Source: Vibrio sp. 10N.286.49.B1 | GTDB taxonomy: Bacteria; Pseudomonadota; Gammaproteobacteria; Enterobacterales; Vibrionaceae | Reading direction: 5' to 3' | Length of the DNA: 64,000 nt | Assembly: GCF_002873335.1 (NCBI RefSeq) | Contig: NZ_MCUW01000004.1 | Span: 177,309 to 241,308 of the forward strand | Part shown: piece by piece, positions 43,939-53,565 of the stretch | Layout: every line of letters begins with the position of its first letter | Position numbering within the stretch: the first letter of the stretch is position 1 | Position numbers and translations under genes: made by a program | The notes under the pieces: generated by a model | The model's database searches: none | What the model was told of the DNA's origin: nothing | Seen by the model: the letters and a program-made list of their open reading frames with translations, nothing else

Positions 43939-45105
43939 TTAGAACGCTTCACCAAATCGAATATAAAAGCTCGTGTTACCCATTTTAGATACCGCAACAT
44001 CAGCACCAATCGAAAAGCGCTCTTTCGCATTCAATAAGTACCGAACACCTACGCCAGCACTCGGGATAACTTCAGACTTCACACTATTGGAAAGATGACG
44101 GTCTTCATTTTCAACAATCGCAGCGCCAGCGAAAGCGACCCCGCTCCACAATGTAGAAAACTTATGGCGATATTCAATTTCTGCTTGATAGGTCGAAGTA
44201 CCACGATATTTATTCCAATCAACCCCGCGTAAATCTGGTGTCACAAACTCATTTTCAGGAGCGTCACCTACAATTTCTTTACCGATCACGCGATAGGCAA
44301 AAACGTCATCACCGACAGGGAAATACTGACTCATTTCAGCATCATAGCGGTCAAAACGTTTACCTGTCCGACTGTCTTTTGAGTAATGCAGAGTACTTAA
44401 GTCTAAGTTTAGACCTTGGGTTGCCCCCAGCATATTGTCTCGAGAATCATAGGTCATCAACAAGCCTACTGCGCCATTATGGCCACTCATTTGACGCTCA
44501 AACTCTTTCTTTTCCTCAGCGGTTGCGTTCTCCTTCAGTTCGGCATCGCCACCACTCCATAATCCTTGTACACCGAAGTACAAGTTATCAACTAACTCTT
44601 TGCGGACTTCGCCGTACACAAAATTAGAATAACTTGAGTATTGGGCCGCTTTAGGTAATTGCATGCCAACTCGGCCTGTATATTTGAGGTTCAAGCCAAA
44701 ATGACCCGCCCAAAAGCCAGCACGCCATGCGTCATAAGCGAACACATGCTCGTGACCTATGATTGCCATACCGCTACCGGAGTCCGTGTACTGCCCATAA
44801 AACATACTCGTTGATGGGTTTTTCGCCCCTTCGGCGCGGTCATGTAAGTACATGGCATTCACACCCAGACCAACGCCTAATGCGTCATCGGTAATTGGTA
44901 CAGGAAATGCGGCAAATTTTCGATCAGGTAGTGGTTCATCCGCTTCAGTAATGTCTTCGGACTGAGGTTCAGTCTCAACAAGTTGGCCGTCAGATGACGT
45001 AATAGAATGAGGTTGCGGATCAGGTGACTCAGCCGCCGAAACAGAATAGGCAAAGGCCAGGAGGATCATAGAAAGCAATGAGGTCGTTACGATTGTCGTT
45101 TGCAC
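43939..45105 (-). CDS. BamA/TamA (Omp85) barrel-type outer-membrane protein without POTRA
   Basis: A 388-residue protein. Signal peptide (SVSA-AES) is followed by an acidic linker (about 27-65) and a C-terminal surface-antigen barrel. Barrel landmarks are FPVPITDDALGVGLGVNAMYLHD, LLMTYDSRDNMLGATQGLNLDLS and the closing GNTSFYIRFGEAF. No POTRA domain fits in the N-terminal part, so it is of the short patatin-less surface-antigen kind. The function is unknown; outer-membrane channel or assembly activity is possible. Confidence 0.8.
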   Translation of the reverse strand: MQTTIVTTSLLSMILLAFAYSVSAAESPDPQPHSITSSDGQLVETEPQSEDITEADEPLPDRKFAAFPVPITDDALGVGLGVNAMYLHDRAEGAKNPSTSMFYGQYTDSGSGMAIIGHEHVFAYDAWRAGFWAGHFGLNLKYTGRVGMQLPKAAQYSSYSNFVYGEVRKELVDNLYFGVQGLWSGGDAELKENATAEEKKEFERQMSGHNGAVGLLMTYDSRDNMLGATQGLNLDLSTLHYSKDSRTGKRFDRYDAEMSQYFPVGDDVFAYRVIGKEIVGDAPENEFVTPDLRGVDWNKYRGTSTYQAEIEYRHKFSTLWSGVAFAGAAIVENEDRHLSNSVKSEVIPSAGVGVRYLLNAKERFSIGADVAVSKMGNTSFYIRFGEAF

Positions 45106-45515
45106 AAGGGTTCTCGATTAGCCGTGTTTAAATACGTACCACACTGAGATTCCGTTCCGCGAGCAGAATCAATTTGACTATGCCTTGTGTGTGCTTATCG
45201 CGATAAGCCCTTGGAATGCTACTAGAATAATGTCCACAGACAAAACACATCTATTACAATTTCATATAGACAGCCTGTGGTTCATTAATAGATTGTTTCA
45301 GGAAGCACCATAGCAATAAGTTTAGTGAATGAAAATAGACTTTAAATTCAAACCACTTAGTAACAATACCTATATATTACAGTTGGATAGTCGAGACAGG
45401 GCATTAGAGTAAAGACACCTCCGACCAATTCGATTAATAGATAGATAGTTCTTCTAACCATTCAAAAAATCGGGTAACATTTATAAAATATTTTGATACG
45501 AAAGGAAACAATGAC
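45106..45515. other. Non-coding stretch between divergent genes
   Basis: An AT-rich stretch holding both promoters of the Omp85-type and PACE genes. No specific site was recognised. Confidence 0.5.
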
Positions 45516-45962
45516 ATGACGAAAAGGAAAGCAATGCGCACGCCCGCAGATCGCTTAAGGCACACGATATTATTTGAATTATTTTTGCTACTCATGGTTG
45601 CACCATTGTGTATGGTAATATTCGGTGCTAGCGCCAGTAGTGCAACATTGACGGCCGTCGCTCTATCGACGGTAGCCATGGCATGGAATTTTATATACAA
45701 CTATCTCTTTGACTTCATACTCTACAAATGGCGTGGCACCACCAGTAAAAATGCCACTCAACGCGTCTATCACGCCATATTGTTTGAGCTTGGGTTGCTG
45801 TTCGCCACCATACCATTGCTCGCATGGTCTCTAGAGCTTTCATTGATAGACGCACTGCTCGTTGATATTGGTTTTGTCGTTGTCGCCTTATTCTATGCTT
45901 ACTTTTTCAATTTACTGTATGACAACGTCTACCCGCTACCTGATCAACACATTTCCGAATAA
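45516..45962 (+). CDS. PACE family efflux transporter
   Basis: A 148-residue protein with four membrane spans in two tandem repeats. Each repeat begins with an R-x-x-H-x-x-x-FE motif (RLRHTILFEL and RVYHAILFELG), and the first repeat ends in WNFIYNYLFDF, as in AceI-type exporters of chlorhexidine and polyamine-like cations. The acidic residue in the first helix (FEL) is kept. The start is the ATG at 45516 followed by TKRKAMRTP. Confidence 0.92.
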   Translation: MTKRKAMRTPADRLRHTILFELFLLLMVAPLCMVIFGASASSATLTAVALSTVAMAWNFIYNYLFDFILYKWRGTTSKNATQRVYHAILFELGLLFATIPLLAWSLELSLIDALLVDIGFVVVALFYAYFFNLLYDNVYPLPDQHISE

Positions 45963-46086
45963 ACACCATATGTTAATTCTTGTTCAATTTTTGATTTTCA
46001 ATCAGTAACTCGTTGCATTCATTATGCAATATAGGCAAGCTAGGATGCGCTAAACTACAGAGAACACTCCTTTAAGGACAAACATA

Positions 46087-46746
46087 ATGAAAGCACTTAA
46101 GATTCTCTCCTGCGCTCTTTTGGCGAGCTGCAGCACGACCGCGCTTGCTGACGTCACGATCAACATCCCAGAGTCAGTTGATCTATTATCGGTGAACGCC
46201 AGCGCTCCTGATTCAAAATCAAACGGCTTTTTCTCATCAGGCGAAACCGCAACATTGCCAGATGGTACGAATCAGATTGTGTTCCGTTTTGAACCCTATT
46301 TTGATCTTAATCGTGAAGAACGTGTGAGTGTGCCAAGTAAAGTGGTCATCGCTAAGTTTGATGCCAGCAATACGGCACTGACACTAGAAGTCCCTACTTA
46401 TCAGAATGAACGTCAAGCAAAGAAAGACATAAAAACCTTTACGTGGAGCCTTAAAGACGAGCAAGGTAACGTCGTCTCTGTTGAACAAGATGCACTCGTT
46501 AAAGATGGGATGCAGATTGGTCGTGACTACAATCGTGAAGCAGAAGATTACAACCGAAAAGGTGGCGTTGCAGCAATAGCGGCGACAGGGGCAACAGCGG
46601 CTGTGATGGCAACGCCTGCTACTCTTCCTGCGAATGCAGATGCTCCCACCGGTGGCACAACGGCCGAAGAAATGTTGATGTTCTGGTATCAGAAAGCAGA
46701 CGCAGAGACACAAGCTCGCTTTAAAGAGTACGTGAACAAAAACTGA
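46087..46746 (+). CDS. DUF2057 (UPF0319, YccT-like) periplasmic protein
   Basis: A 219-residue exported protein. The signal peptide ends at ALA, and the mature start DVTINIPESVDLLSVNAS is typical of DUF2057. Other landmarks are GETATLPDGTNQIVFRFEPYFDL and a C-terminal FWYQKADAETQARFKEYV helix. The function is unknown; YccT is linked to curli regulation in enterics. AAGGA lies 9 bases before the ATG. A strong terminator follows. Confidence 0.88.
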   Translation: MKALKILSCALLASCSTTALADVTINIPESVDLLSVNASAPDSKSNGFFSSGETATLPDGTNQIVFRFEPYFDLNREERVSVPSKVVIAKFDASNTALTLEVPTYQNERQAKKDIKTFTWSLKDEQGNVVSVEQDALVKDGMQIGRDYNREAEDYNRKGGVAAIAATGATAAVMATPATLPANADAPTGGTTAEEMLMFWYQKADAETQARFKEYVNKN

Positions 46747-46766
46747 TTGCTCATTGAAAAGCAAAA

Positions 46767-46796
46767 AAAAGCCGCTTATCTAAGCGGCTTTTTTGA
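46767..46796 (+). terminator. Intrinsic terminator of the DUF2057 gene
   Basis: AAAAGCCGCTTA pairs with TAAGCGGCTTTT, followed by further T. Confidence 0.93.
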
Positions 46797-46880
46797 TAAA
46801 CGTTCATACTTATTAGCAAATCCATGATCGGTATGCTTACGTTATAAAAACATCAGGAAAGGCATAGGAAAACGGTATCC

Positions 46881-47495
46881 ATGAAAAAAATCATCTTGAT
46901 TGGCGACAGCCTCACTGCAGGCTGGGGGCTGCCTGAAGGACAAAACTGGTCAGATTCTTTGGCGTCAGAATTCATCGATTATCAATTCATCAACAAAGGT
47001 ATCCCTGGTGATACCACCACTGGGATGTTATCTCGATTTCAACAACAAGTCATTGCGCAAAAACCAGATATTGTTGTGATTTTCGGAGGATTAAATGACC
47101 TCAATTGGCACGGTTCAATCAACGATGTCGCCAGTAATTACAATGCCATGATTGCTCAAGCGCAATACCATAATATCGCTCCTGTCGTGATGATCACTTC
47201 CGCGATAGATCCAGTCACCGCACTGCCTATGTTTGGTCAACAGCAAGACGTCGTCGATCAGATCCGACATGCGGTGAATACGCTCAGTACCGTGCACGCA
47301 AAGAAACTGGAGGTGATGTACGGAAACGGGCCAAACGCGATAGAGATTGTCGATATTTATCAAGCCTTTGAAGCTTATGCTGCAGAGCATGGCTACCCAT
47401 CTCTCTATCAAGCTGATGGGATACATTTATCTGAGCAAGGCGCATCACTTATATTTAAGCAATTGAAGCCCGTCATTGCTACACGCTCACGTTAG
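46881..47495 (+). CDS. SGNH/GDSL esterase (TesA-like)
   Basis: A 204-residue hydrolase. Block I is LIGDSLTAGWGLP (nucleophile Ser), block II carries the oxyanion Gly in INKGIPGDT, block III is GGLNDL (Asn) and block V is ADGIHLSEQG with the catalytic Asp-x-x-His. No signal peptide is apparent, unlike periplasmic TesA, so it is probably cytosolic. It likely acts as an esterase or lysophospholipase. Terminator at 47513-47550. Confidence 0.9.
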   Translation: MKKIILIGDSLTAGWGLPEGQNWSDSLASEFIDYQFINKGIPGDTTTGMLSRFQQQVIAQKPDIVVIFGGLNDLNWHGSINDVASNYNAMIAQAQYHNIAPVVMITSAIDPVTALPMFGQQQDVVDQIRHAVNTLSTVHAKKLEVMYGNGPNAIEIVDIYQAFEAYAAEHGYPSLYQADGIHLSEQGASLIFKQLKPVIATRSR

Positions 47496-47512
47496 ACAAG
47501 CCTACGATGTAA

Positions 47513-47550
47513 AAATCCCCCTATCGTGATAACGAATAAGGGGATCTTTT
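47513..47550 (+). terminator. Terminator of the SGNH esterase gene
   Basis: ATCCCC (47515-47520) pairs with GGGGAT (47540-47545), with an inner TCGT/ACGA stem, followed by TTTT. Confidence 0.7.
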
Positions 47551-47552
47551 GA

Positions 47553-47576
47553 CTTCTTAGCTTCTTAGCTTCTTAG
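47553..47576. repeat. Octamer tandem repeat, three copies
   Basis: Three perfect CTTCTTAG units lie between the terminator and the stop codon of the SLC13 gene. Confidence 0.8.
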
Positions 47577-47579
47577 CTT

Positions 47580-48968
47580 TTAAGCCCAAAACATCATTAC
47601 GATCAAGGTCAACGCCATGATGCAGGCAATATTCAAGATAATACCTATCTTCATCATCTCTTGCTGTTTGATGTGACCGGAGGCAAATACGATAGCATTC
47701 GGTGGCGTCGCAACGGGCAACATGAATGCACACGATGCGGCAACGGCAATCAAGACTGACAAGACGACAGGTGATAAGCCAAAAGCTTCTGCTACCCCCG
47801 CAAATACCGGAATAAGCAAAGCAGCACTGGCCGTATTACTGGCAAACTCGGTCAAAAACACAACGAACGCTGCTATTACGAGAATAATGAAAAGCAAGCC
47901 AAACTGTGAAATAAGCCCACTCAATTCATTCGCGAGAAAGACACTGGTGCCCGTGGCTTTAAGGACATTGCTTAAACAAATACCACCACCAAATAAGAGT
48001 AAAACACCCCAATCTGCGGTTTTTTCTATGTCTTTCCAGTGGACGACACGAGCAAAGTTGACCGCGACAATCGCACCGAGCGCCACAATGGTATCGAACT
48101 TCGCATACCCGCCTATCATGGCATTGATCGGTTTACTGAATATCCAAAAGAAAACGGTTAAGCCAAAAATCAATAAAGTGACAATCTTGCCCTTGTCCCA
48201 TTCGACGGCTTCGCGATTGATTTCAAATTCACCATCCAGTTTTGGCTTCAATACAGCGAAGAGTACCGCTAACGCAATCGGCAATAAAATCATGGCGGTT
48301 GGCAGCCCAAATTTCATCCAATCGGTAAACGTCAACCCAACCTCAGCCGCTGCAATGGCATTCGGAGGGCTGCCTACCATGGTTGCAATGCCACCAATAC
48401 TGGCACTGTAGGCGATACCAAGCAGAACAAACACATAGGTGTTGTGTCCGCTTTCTTCATTAACTTTGCTTAGCACACCAAGCACTAGCGGCAGCATCAT
48501 TGCCGCCGTCGCCGTATTACTGATCCACATCGATAGCACAGCAGTAACCCCGAACAGCATGAATACAGCAACACTCATTCGCCCTTTAGCAACCACTAAC
48601 ACTTTATCAGCGATGACCTTATCTAGGCCTTGCCTATGCATGGCGGCGGCTAACGCAAAACCACCTAAAAATAGGAAGATGATGGAATTCGCAAAGTTAT
48701 TAAGCGCCGTTTGGGTATCAAACACCCCAAACATCACCGCGATAATCGGGACCAAGATTGCGGTGACCGTAACGTGAAGGGCTTCAGTCAACCAAAGGAC
48801 GGCGACAAACGCCAAGATACTGATCCCAAGGACAACATTAGGATCAAACGGCAAGGTTTTATACAGGACAAAAAATAACGCAATATCAGCAAGGATAATC
48901 AGGCTGTTGCGATTTAAAAACCATTCTCGGGTATTGGAGGGTAACGGGACACTATCGTTTCTATTCAT
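47580..48968 (-). CDS. SLC13/DASS sodium-dicarboxylate symporter (VcINDY-like)
   Basis: A 462-residue carrier, the same length as VcINDY. It carries the two sodium/substrate signature motifs SNTATAAMM and SNTASAALL, plus the helix-hairpin motifs [16 protein letters not shown] and [15 protein letters not shown]. It imports succinate, fumarate or related dicarboxylates coupled to sodium. Tandem hairpins lie in its leader at 48993-49022. It is convergent with the SGNH esterase gene. Confidence 0.93.
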   Translation of the reverse strand: MNRNDSVPLPSNTREWFLNRNSLIILADIALFFVLYKTLPFDPNVVLGISILAFVAVLWLTEALHVTVTAILVPIIAVMFGVFDTQTALNNFANSIIFLFLGGFALAAAMHRQGLDKVIADKVLVVAKGRMSVAVFMLFGVTAVLSMWISNTATAAMMLPLVLGVLSKVNEESGHNTYVFVLLGIAYSASIGGIATMVGSPPNAIAAAEVGLTFTDWMKFGLPTAMILLPIALAVLFAVLKPKLDGEFEINREAVEWDKGKIVTLLIFGLTVFFWIFSKPINAMIGGYAKFDTIVALGAIVAVNFARVVHWKDIEKTADWGVLLLFGGGICLSNVLKATGTSVFLANELSGLISQFGLLFIILVIAAFVVFLTEFASNTASAALLIPVFAGVAEAFGLSPVVLSVLIAVAASCAFMLPVATPPNAIVFASGHIKQQEMMKIGIILNIACIMALTLIVMMFWA

Positions 48969-48992
48969 TATTATGGCTTCCTTTTGTTAAAT

Positions 48993-49022
48993 GGGGTGGA
49001 ATCCCCTGGGGTGAATTCCCCA
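48993..49022. promoter_or_regulatory. Tandem GGGG/CCCC hairpins in the SLC13 leader
   Basis: GGGGTGGAATCCCC and GGGGTGAATTCCCC stand next to each other, each self-complementary at its ends. They lie 25 bases before the SLC13 start. They could be a duplicated operator or an RNA structure. The rest of 48969-49327 shows nothing else. Confidence 0.5.
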
Positions 49023-49327
49023 AAACCACAAGCACTCAATAAAAACCGGAACCTTCGTTCGATCAAACAGGCTGACACTGCCCAATATAATAATAAAAAT
49101 GGGGGCAAAGTGTGATACGCGATTGTTAAGGCTTGTGGAACCTGTAAATGATCCCACATAGCCAATCAAGCGCATAATACAAATTTATCATTCTGTTAAC
49201 CACATCAACAATATGGATATATTGGCAACAATTTCACGTAACGCACTCTGCATGTTCGATTTTCTATTTGCATCCCTTTATTAAAAACTTCAACGTTTTA
49301 CCTTCTGCTCGCTGTTCCCATAAGGAG

Positions 49328-50185
49328 CTAACTTTTGTTGCTTATCAATCGATCAAAGCTCTCTTTCGTTTCTTGGCATTGCATCACTCGCCCGTGTCCT
49401 TGCCCTTGGGTTGTCACCAACGTGACACTATCCATTTCTTTTGAGGCTTGCTCTGAAACATCATATTTAGTGAATTTGTCATTTCTATCATGAACGATGA
49501 TCGTATCTGCTCGTCGAAGGGATAGCTTCTGATAAGGATCGATGGATTGGATTGGATACCGGTACTGGTCTTGTATATCACCGACGACGGCTTCAAATAG
49601 TCGCATTGAATAACCCGAGCGCGCGACGCTACCAAACAAATTATCAACATAATCCAAGACGGGTGCGATCAATAAGAACGGTTTATCCACCAGCTTGGCA
49701 TGTTTGCACTCAAGTGCTGAGGCCGTCCCCATACTGTGTCCAACCAGCCCAGCTATATCATTTTCGTTATCGAGCAGCCCTTCCAGACCACCAATGAAGC
49801 CAGGGATATGACCGTATTGCCCTTCACTTTCTCCGTGGGCTGGATGATCGTACGCCAATGCCGTGTATCCCTGCTGCGCAATGTGTTCCATCAATGGGTA
49901 AAACTGACTTGCCGTTCCTGACCAACCATGCGTCAGTATCCACACCGGCCCCTGTCCCAAACGATATGTTTTCAGCACACCTTCGGTCGTTTTCACATCA
50001 GACACAACAAGGCCATCAGGTTGAGTATTCTTAGGTTTCGAACGTACAGGTGTAAGCAACAATCGTCTTGCCGTATTTTTGGCATGAGTTGGGGCCAATA
50101 TATAATGAGCTCCAGTGGTAAGGTTCACCATGCGTTTCTTAAAACTGAATTTCTTCGATGTATTGAAATAGATTTTGTCACTCAT
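49328..50185 (-). CDS. Alpha/beta hydrolase
   Basis: A 285-residue hydrolase. Landmarks are the oxyanion segment WILTHGWSGTASQF, the nucleophile elbow GLVGHSMGTASA, a candidate acid in VHDRNDKFTKYD, and the histidine in QGQGHGRVMQ. The ATG at 50185 has AAGGGA 8 bases upstream; a longer in-frame reading to 50269 would run through the palindrome and overlap the TetR gene. The substrate is unknown. It follows the TetR gene on the same strand, and regulation by that TetR is likely. Confidence 0.85.
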   Translation of the reverse strand: MSDKIYFNTSKKFSFKKRMVNLTTGAHYILAPTHAKNTARRLLLTPVRSKPKNTQPDGLVVSDVKTTEGVLKTYRLGQGPVWILTHGWSGTASQFYPLMEHIAQQGYTALAYDHPAHGESEGQYGHIPGFIGGLEGLLDNENDIAGLVGHSMGTASALECKHAKLVDKPFLLIAPVLDYVDNLFGSVARSGYSMRLFEAVVGDIQDQYRYPIQSIDPYQKLSLRRADTIIVHDRNDKFTKYDVSEQASKEMDSVTLVTTQGQGHGRVMQCQETKESFDRLISNKS

Positions 50186-50200
50186 GACTGATTTCCCTTT

Positions 50201-50221
50201 GCACGATTCGTACGATCGTGC
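50201..50221. promoter_or_regulatory. Palindromic operator candidate for the TetR regulator
   Basis: GCACGAT and ATCGTGC form a 7-bp inverted repeat around TCGTACG, which is nearly symmetric itself. It sits in the 67-bp gap between tetR and the hydrolase gene. A related GCACGACCGTAC lies at 50932-50943, upstream of tetR. Confidence 0.65.
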
Positions 50222-50252
50222 TTTTTTTAAATAAATTTTAGCGTAAATAGCA

Positions 50253-50849
50253 TTAGTCTCTAGAATCATTCATCCAAGAGTCCATTAAACGCTCAACACT
50301 TTTCCAAAAGCGCTGACTACTTTCTTTTTCACCAACCAGCGAATAAAAGACGTGAGCACTTAAATACTGCCCATAGAGCTCAAACGCGGCCTGCCGAGGA
50401 TCAAGGTTTGGTTCAAATTCCCCTGCCTCAATACCTTTTTCAATCTGAATCGTCAGATAGCCTATCCAGCGATAAATAGTGCTGCGCAATGACGTTTGGA
50501 GGTCATCCTGTCGGCTATCACGCCAAGCATCAATAAACATACAACTGCCTTGAAAGGACTGATTCCACCTCATCCAATTGTCGATAAGATGGTTAATTTT
50601 CACGCGGCTATATTGGTACTGTAATTCACGAACCGGATTGATCACTCGTCTTTGAAAAGTGATATCCGCATATTCAACCACAGCAACCTGTAGGTTTGTC
50701 TTGGCATTAAAATGCGCAAACAAACCACTTTTGGATAACCCGCACTGCTTTGCTAAGCCGCCAATAGTCAAACTCTCCAACCCATCTCGGCTTGCTAATT
50801 CAAACGCCTGACTCAGGATATGTTCCTTAGTAATTCTTCCTTTGCTCAT
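50253..50849 (-). CDS. TetR family transcriptional regulator
   Basis: A 198-residue regulator. The DNA-binding domain is clear (RITKEHILSQAFELASRDGL, then IGGLAKQCGLSKSGLFAHFN), and a TetR_C domain follows. GAGG lies just before the ATG on the minus strand. Directly upstream are eight heptamer repeats and then an operator-like half site, so its expression may vary with repeat number. The likely target is the adjacent hydrolase. Confidence 0.92.
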   Translation of the reverse strand: MSKGRITKEHILSQAFELASRDGLESLTIGGLAKQCGLSKSGLFAHFNAKTNLQVAVVEYADITFQRRVINPVRELQYQYSRVKINHLIDNWMRWNQSFQGSCMFIDAWRDSRQDDLQTSLRSTIYRWIGYLTIQIEKGIEAGEFEPNLDPRQAAFELYGQYLSAHVFYSLVGEKESSQRFWKSVERLMDSWMNDSRD

Positions 50850-50866
50850 TAGACCTCGACTATATC

Positions 50867-50922
50867 GCTTACTGCTTACTGCTTACTGCTTACTGCTTAC
50901 TGCTTACTGCTTACTGCTTACT
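50867..50922. repeat. Heptamer tandem repeat, eight perfect copies
   Basis: Eight GCTTACT units lie 17 bases upstream of the tetR start, between the operator-like sequence and the ribosome binding site. No mismatch is seen in any copy, which suggests recent expansion. Confidence 0.95.
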
Positions 50923-51026
50923 GAGAATTTAGCACGACCGTACTATTTTTCAACAAGCGTTTAATTGTATGACAATATATGGGACACTAATAACGCTACA
51001 CGCGACCTCTAAAACTCAGCATTGTT

Positions 51027-52010
51027 ATGCCTCAATTCACTATGGATAACCTCATGAACTTTCTCTTGGATCAGCTGCATTTTTCTTTATCTATCACAGG
51101 TCCAATTTGTCTCATGTTAATTCTGGGAGTGGTCTTTAAACGCGTCGGCTTGATCAACGAAAACTTCATAGAGGTTGCCTCCAAATTAGTCTTTCAGGTC
51201 ACTCTGCCTGCTATGTTATTTTTGAGCATCGTCACCTCAGAACATGATTTTTCTGCCGCTAGTCAGTTTGTTGGTTTTAGTCTCATTGCCAGTATCACCT
51301 TCTTTATTTTTACTACCATAACCGTCAATTACTGGTTTAAAAACTCACCCGACAAAGGCGTAATTATCCAAGGCGGGTACCGTTCAAATACTGCAATTAT
51401 TGGGTTAGCCTATGTGGCCAACGCCTATGGTGACCAAGGGGTTGCCGTCGCGGCGTTATACGTCGCTGCTACCACATTTTTATACAATATTCAGGCGGTC
51501 ATCTGCCTCACACCAAAATCGGAAGCGTCGGGGGCACAAGCTGGTAAAGTGATGGTCAGAACACTAACCAAAAACCCGTTGATCATCGCGATTGTGTTAG
51601 GCATGGCGTTCTATTTGCTGTCTATTCCAGTCCCAACAATTGCCGTTGATGCCGGTAATTATTTTGCTCGTATGACACTGCCACTCGCCTTATTGTGTAC
51701 TGGTGGCTCACTCAATCTCAGCTCAATGAAAAAAGAGCAAGGCGCCTCTTGGTTTGCGACGGGTTACAAACTGGTTCTTGCGCCACTTTGTATTACTTTT
51801 GCCGCGTACTTGATGGGTTTTAAAGGTATTGAAATGGGTGTCATCTTCTTTATGAACGCTGCGCCCGTCGCCGCTGCAAGTTATGTCATGGCGCGTGCAA
51901 TGGGAGCCAACTCAACACTTGCTGCCAACATCATTGCCTTCTCTACTGTTTTATCAGCCATCACATGCACACTTGGCATTGTTATTTTGTCGTCAATGAA
52001 TCTTTTATAA
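51027..52010 (+). CDS. AEC (auxin efflux carrier) family transporter
   Basis: A 327-residue protein with about ten membrane spans in two inverted halves. Family features include ICLMLILGVVFKRVGLINENFIEVASKLVFQVTLPAMLFLSI-type opening (residues about 27-68), IIQGGYRSNTAIIGLA and PLALLCTGGSLNL. Bacterial members such as MdcF carry malonate or other carboxylates. The substrate is not known. A weak ribosome binding site leaves later Met codons (51042, 51054) possible as starts. Confidence 0.88.
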   Translation: MPQFTMDNLMNFLLDQLHFSLSITGPICLMLILGVVFKRVGLINENFIEVASKLVFQVTLPAMLFLSIVTSEHDFSAASQFVGFSLIASITFFIFTTITVNYWFKNSPDKGVIIQGGYRSNTAIIGLAYVANAYGDQGVAVAALYVAATTFLYNIQAVICLTPKSEASGAQAGKVMVRTLTKNPLIIAIVLGMAFYLLSIPVPTIAVDAGNYFARMTLPLALLCTGGSLNLSSMKKEQGASWFATGYKLVLAPLCITFAAYLMGFKGIEMGVIFFMNAAPVAAASYVMARAMGANSTLAANIIAFSTVLSAITCTLGIVILSSMNLL

Positions 52011-52067
52011 GCTTCCTCTTGAATACCTAGACTTAAACGCAGAATCATTCATATTTGTTAAGGCACT

Positions 52068-52101
52068 CTGCTAGAATACTGGCATCTCGTCAAACTAGCA
52101 G
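52068..52101 (+). promoter_or_regulatory. Inverted repeat in the thiM leader
   Basis: CTGCTAG (52068-52074) and CTAGCAG (52095-52101) flank 20 bases, 11 bases before the thiM ATG. TAGAAT inside could serve as a -10 box. There is no TPP riboswitch-like sequence. Confidence 0.4.
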
Positions 52102-52112
52102 ACTACCGAACA

Positions 52113-52904
52113 ATGAACAAAAAACAGATTGCAGAATTTTTACAACAAGTGCGCGAAACCAAGCCACTCGTGGTTAACATCACCAACTATGTTGCGATGA
52201 ATAATACCGCCAACGCATTACTCGCCGTTGGCGCATCGCCAATCATGGCACACTCTAAACAAGAGATGGCTGAAATGATGTCATTCGCTGGTGCGTTAGT
52301 GATCAACATCGGCACCATCGATAGCGTCTGGCGCCCAGGTATGTTTTTTGCTGTAGAGCAAGCCAATGAGCACGGTAAAGTGGTGGTACTTGACCCTGTA
52401 GGTTGCGGTGCGAGTCAGCTTAGAACCTCGACTGCGCGTCAACTTGCCGAGACCGCCAAGCACCTAATTATTCGAGCAAATGCTTCTGAAGTCATCGCAA
52501 TGGCAGGCGAAAAAGGCCGTAATAAAGGTGTCGACTCGCTAGACAGCAGCGAGATGGCATTGCACGCGGCAAAAGCCTTAGTCGAGGCGTATCAATGCAG
52601 CGTTGTGATCTCCGGTGAAACCGATTATATCGTCACACCTAATGACACGATTGCGCTCAACAATGGCCATGAAATGATGCCTTACGTGACGGCCATGGGC
52701 TGCTCTCTGTCTGCGGTTACTGGCGCATTTGCCGCCGCAGGCGATACAACAGGAGCCGCTGCCGCTGCCGTGTTTGGTGTTGCTGGCGAACTGGCTGCTG
52801 AACAATCTAAAGGTCCTGGTTCTTTACAACTTAATTTGCTTGATGCTTTGTATCAACTCGACACCGAGACGCTATTCGACAAACTGAATATCACCGTTAA
52901 TTAA
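52113..52904 (+). CDS. thiM: Hydroxyethylthiazole kinase
   Basis: A 263-residue ribokinase-fold enzyme that phosphorylates the thiazole alcohol in thiamine salvage. Features are [38 protein letters not shown], and the catalytic-loop equivalent [15 protein letters not shown], where family members have a conserved Cys or Gly. It is the first of three closely spaced genes. ThiD is not in the window, so this looks like a salvage unit rather than de novo synthesis. Confidence 0.95.
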   Translation: MNKKQIAEFLQQVRETKPLVVNITNYVAMNNTANALLAVGASPIMAHSKQEMAEMMSFAGALVINIGTIDSVWRPGMFFAVEQANEHGKVVVLDPVGCGASQLRTSTARQLAETAKHLIIRANASEVIAMAGEKGRNKGVDSLDSSEMALHAAKALVEAYQCSVVISGETDYIVTPNDTIALNNGHEMMPYVTAMGCSLSAVTGAFAAAGDTTGAAAAAVFGVAGELAAEQSKGPGSLQLNLLDALYQLDTETLFDKLNITVN

Positions 52905-52912
52905 GGCCATCA

Positions 52913-53554
52913 ATGACTCACAATCCTTATCGCCTGTATTTAGTGACAGACGACGAACAAGACCTCGATACGTTACTCAACGTTGTACAGCAAGCCGTGC
53001 AAGGTGGCGTCACCATGGTGCAATTGCGCGAAAAACACGATGATGTTCGTGCGTTCATTGAAAAAGCAGCAGCGGTCAAGGAAATACTCGCTGACTCAGG
53101 CGTTCCCTTGATCATTAATGACCGTGTCGATGTCGCACTCGCTGTTGACGCAGACGGCGTCCATTTGGGGCAATCGGACATGCCTGTTCATCTCGCTCGT
53201 CGCCTGATTGGCAACGATAAGCTACTTGGCCTCTCCATTGAAAATGAACAACAGCTTGAGCAAGCAAATACTTTACCTATCGATTACATCGGCTTAAGCG
53301 CCATTTTTTCAACGCCAACGAAAACCAATATCAAAAAAGAATGGGGACTTGAAGGATTGCAATTTGCACTCCAGCAAACCACGTTACCCATTGTTGCGAT
53401 TGGTGGGATCAATACCTCCAACCTAGCAACTATTGCACAAACTGGTGTTGATGGCGTGGCTTTAGTTTCCGCTATCAGCCATGCCAAATCGCCACAACTG
53501 GCCGCTCGTGAGCTCATCGATTTGTTTACTCAAGCTTCACCAACCAAGCGCTGA
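52913..53554 (+). CDS. thiE: Thiamine phosphate synthase
   Basis: A 213-residue TIM-barrel enzyme that joins HMP-PP and thiazole phosphate to thiamine phosphate. Landmarks are MVQLREKHDD, the pyrophosphate/metal region LIINDRVDVALAVDADGVHLGQSDMP, IDYIGLSAIFSTPTK and VAIGGINTSN. AAGG lies 6 bases before the ATG, and the gene starts 8 bp after the thiM stop. The operon with thiM is compact. Confidence 0.95.
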   Translation: MTHNPYRLYLVTDDEQDLDTLLNVVQQAVQGGVTMVQLREKHDDVRAFIEKAAAVKEILADSGVPLIINDRVDVALAVDADGVHLGQSDMPVHLARRLIGNDKLLGLSIENEQQLEQANTLPIDYIGLSAIFSTPTKTNIKKEWGLEGLQFALQQTTLPIVAIGGINTSNLATIAQTGVDGVALVSAISHAKSPQLAARELIDLFTQASPTKR

Positions 53555-53565
53555 TAAGGACAAAA

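Noticed and set aside
47722..48411. 229-codon open frame antisense to the SLC13 gene
   Set aside because: It lies wholly opposite a well-conserved transporter and has biased composition (Ala, Thr, Asn, Lys) without any domain; it is a shadow frame.
50867..50922. CRISPR array
   Set aside because: The units are contiguous heptamers without spacers.
52011..52112. TPP riboswitch upstream of thiM
   Set aside because: The leader is only 102 bases and lacks the conserved CTGAGA and ACCTGATCTGGATAATGC-type elements.
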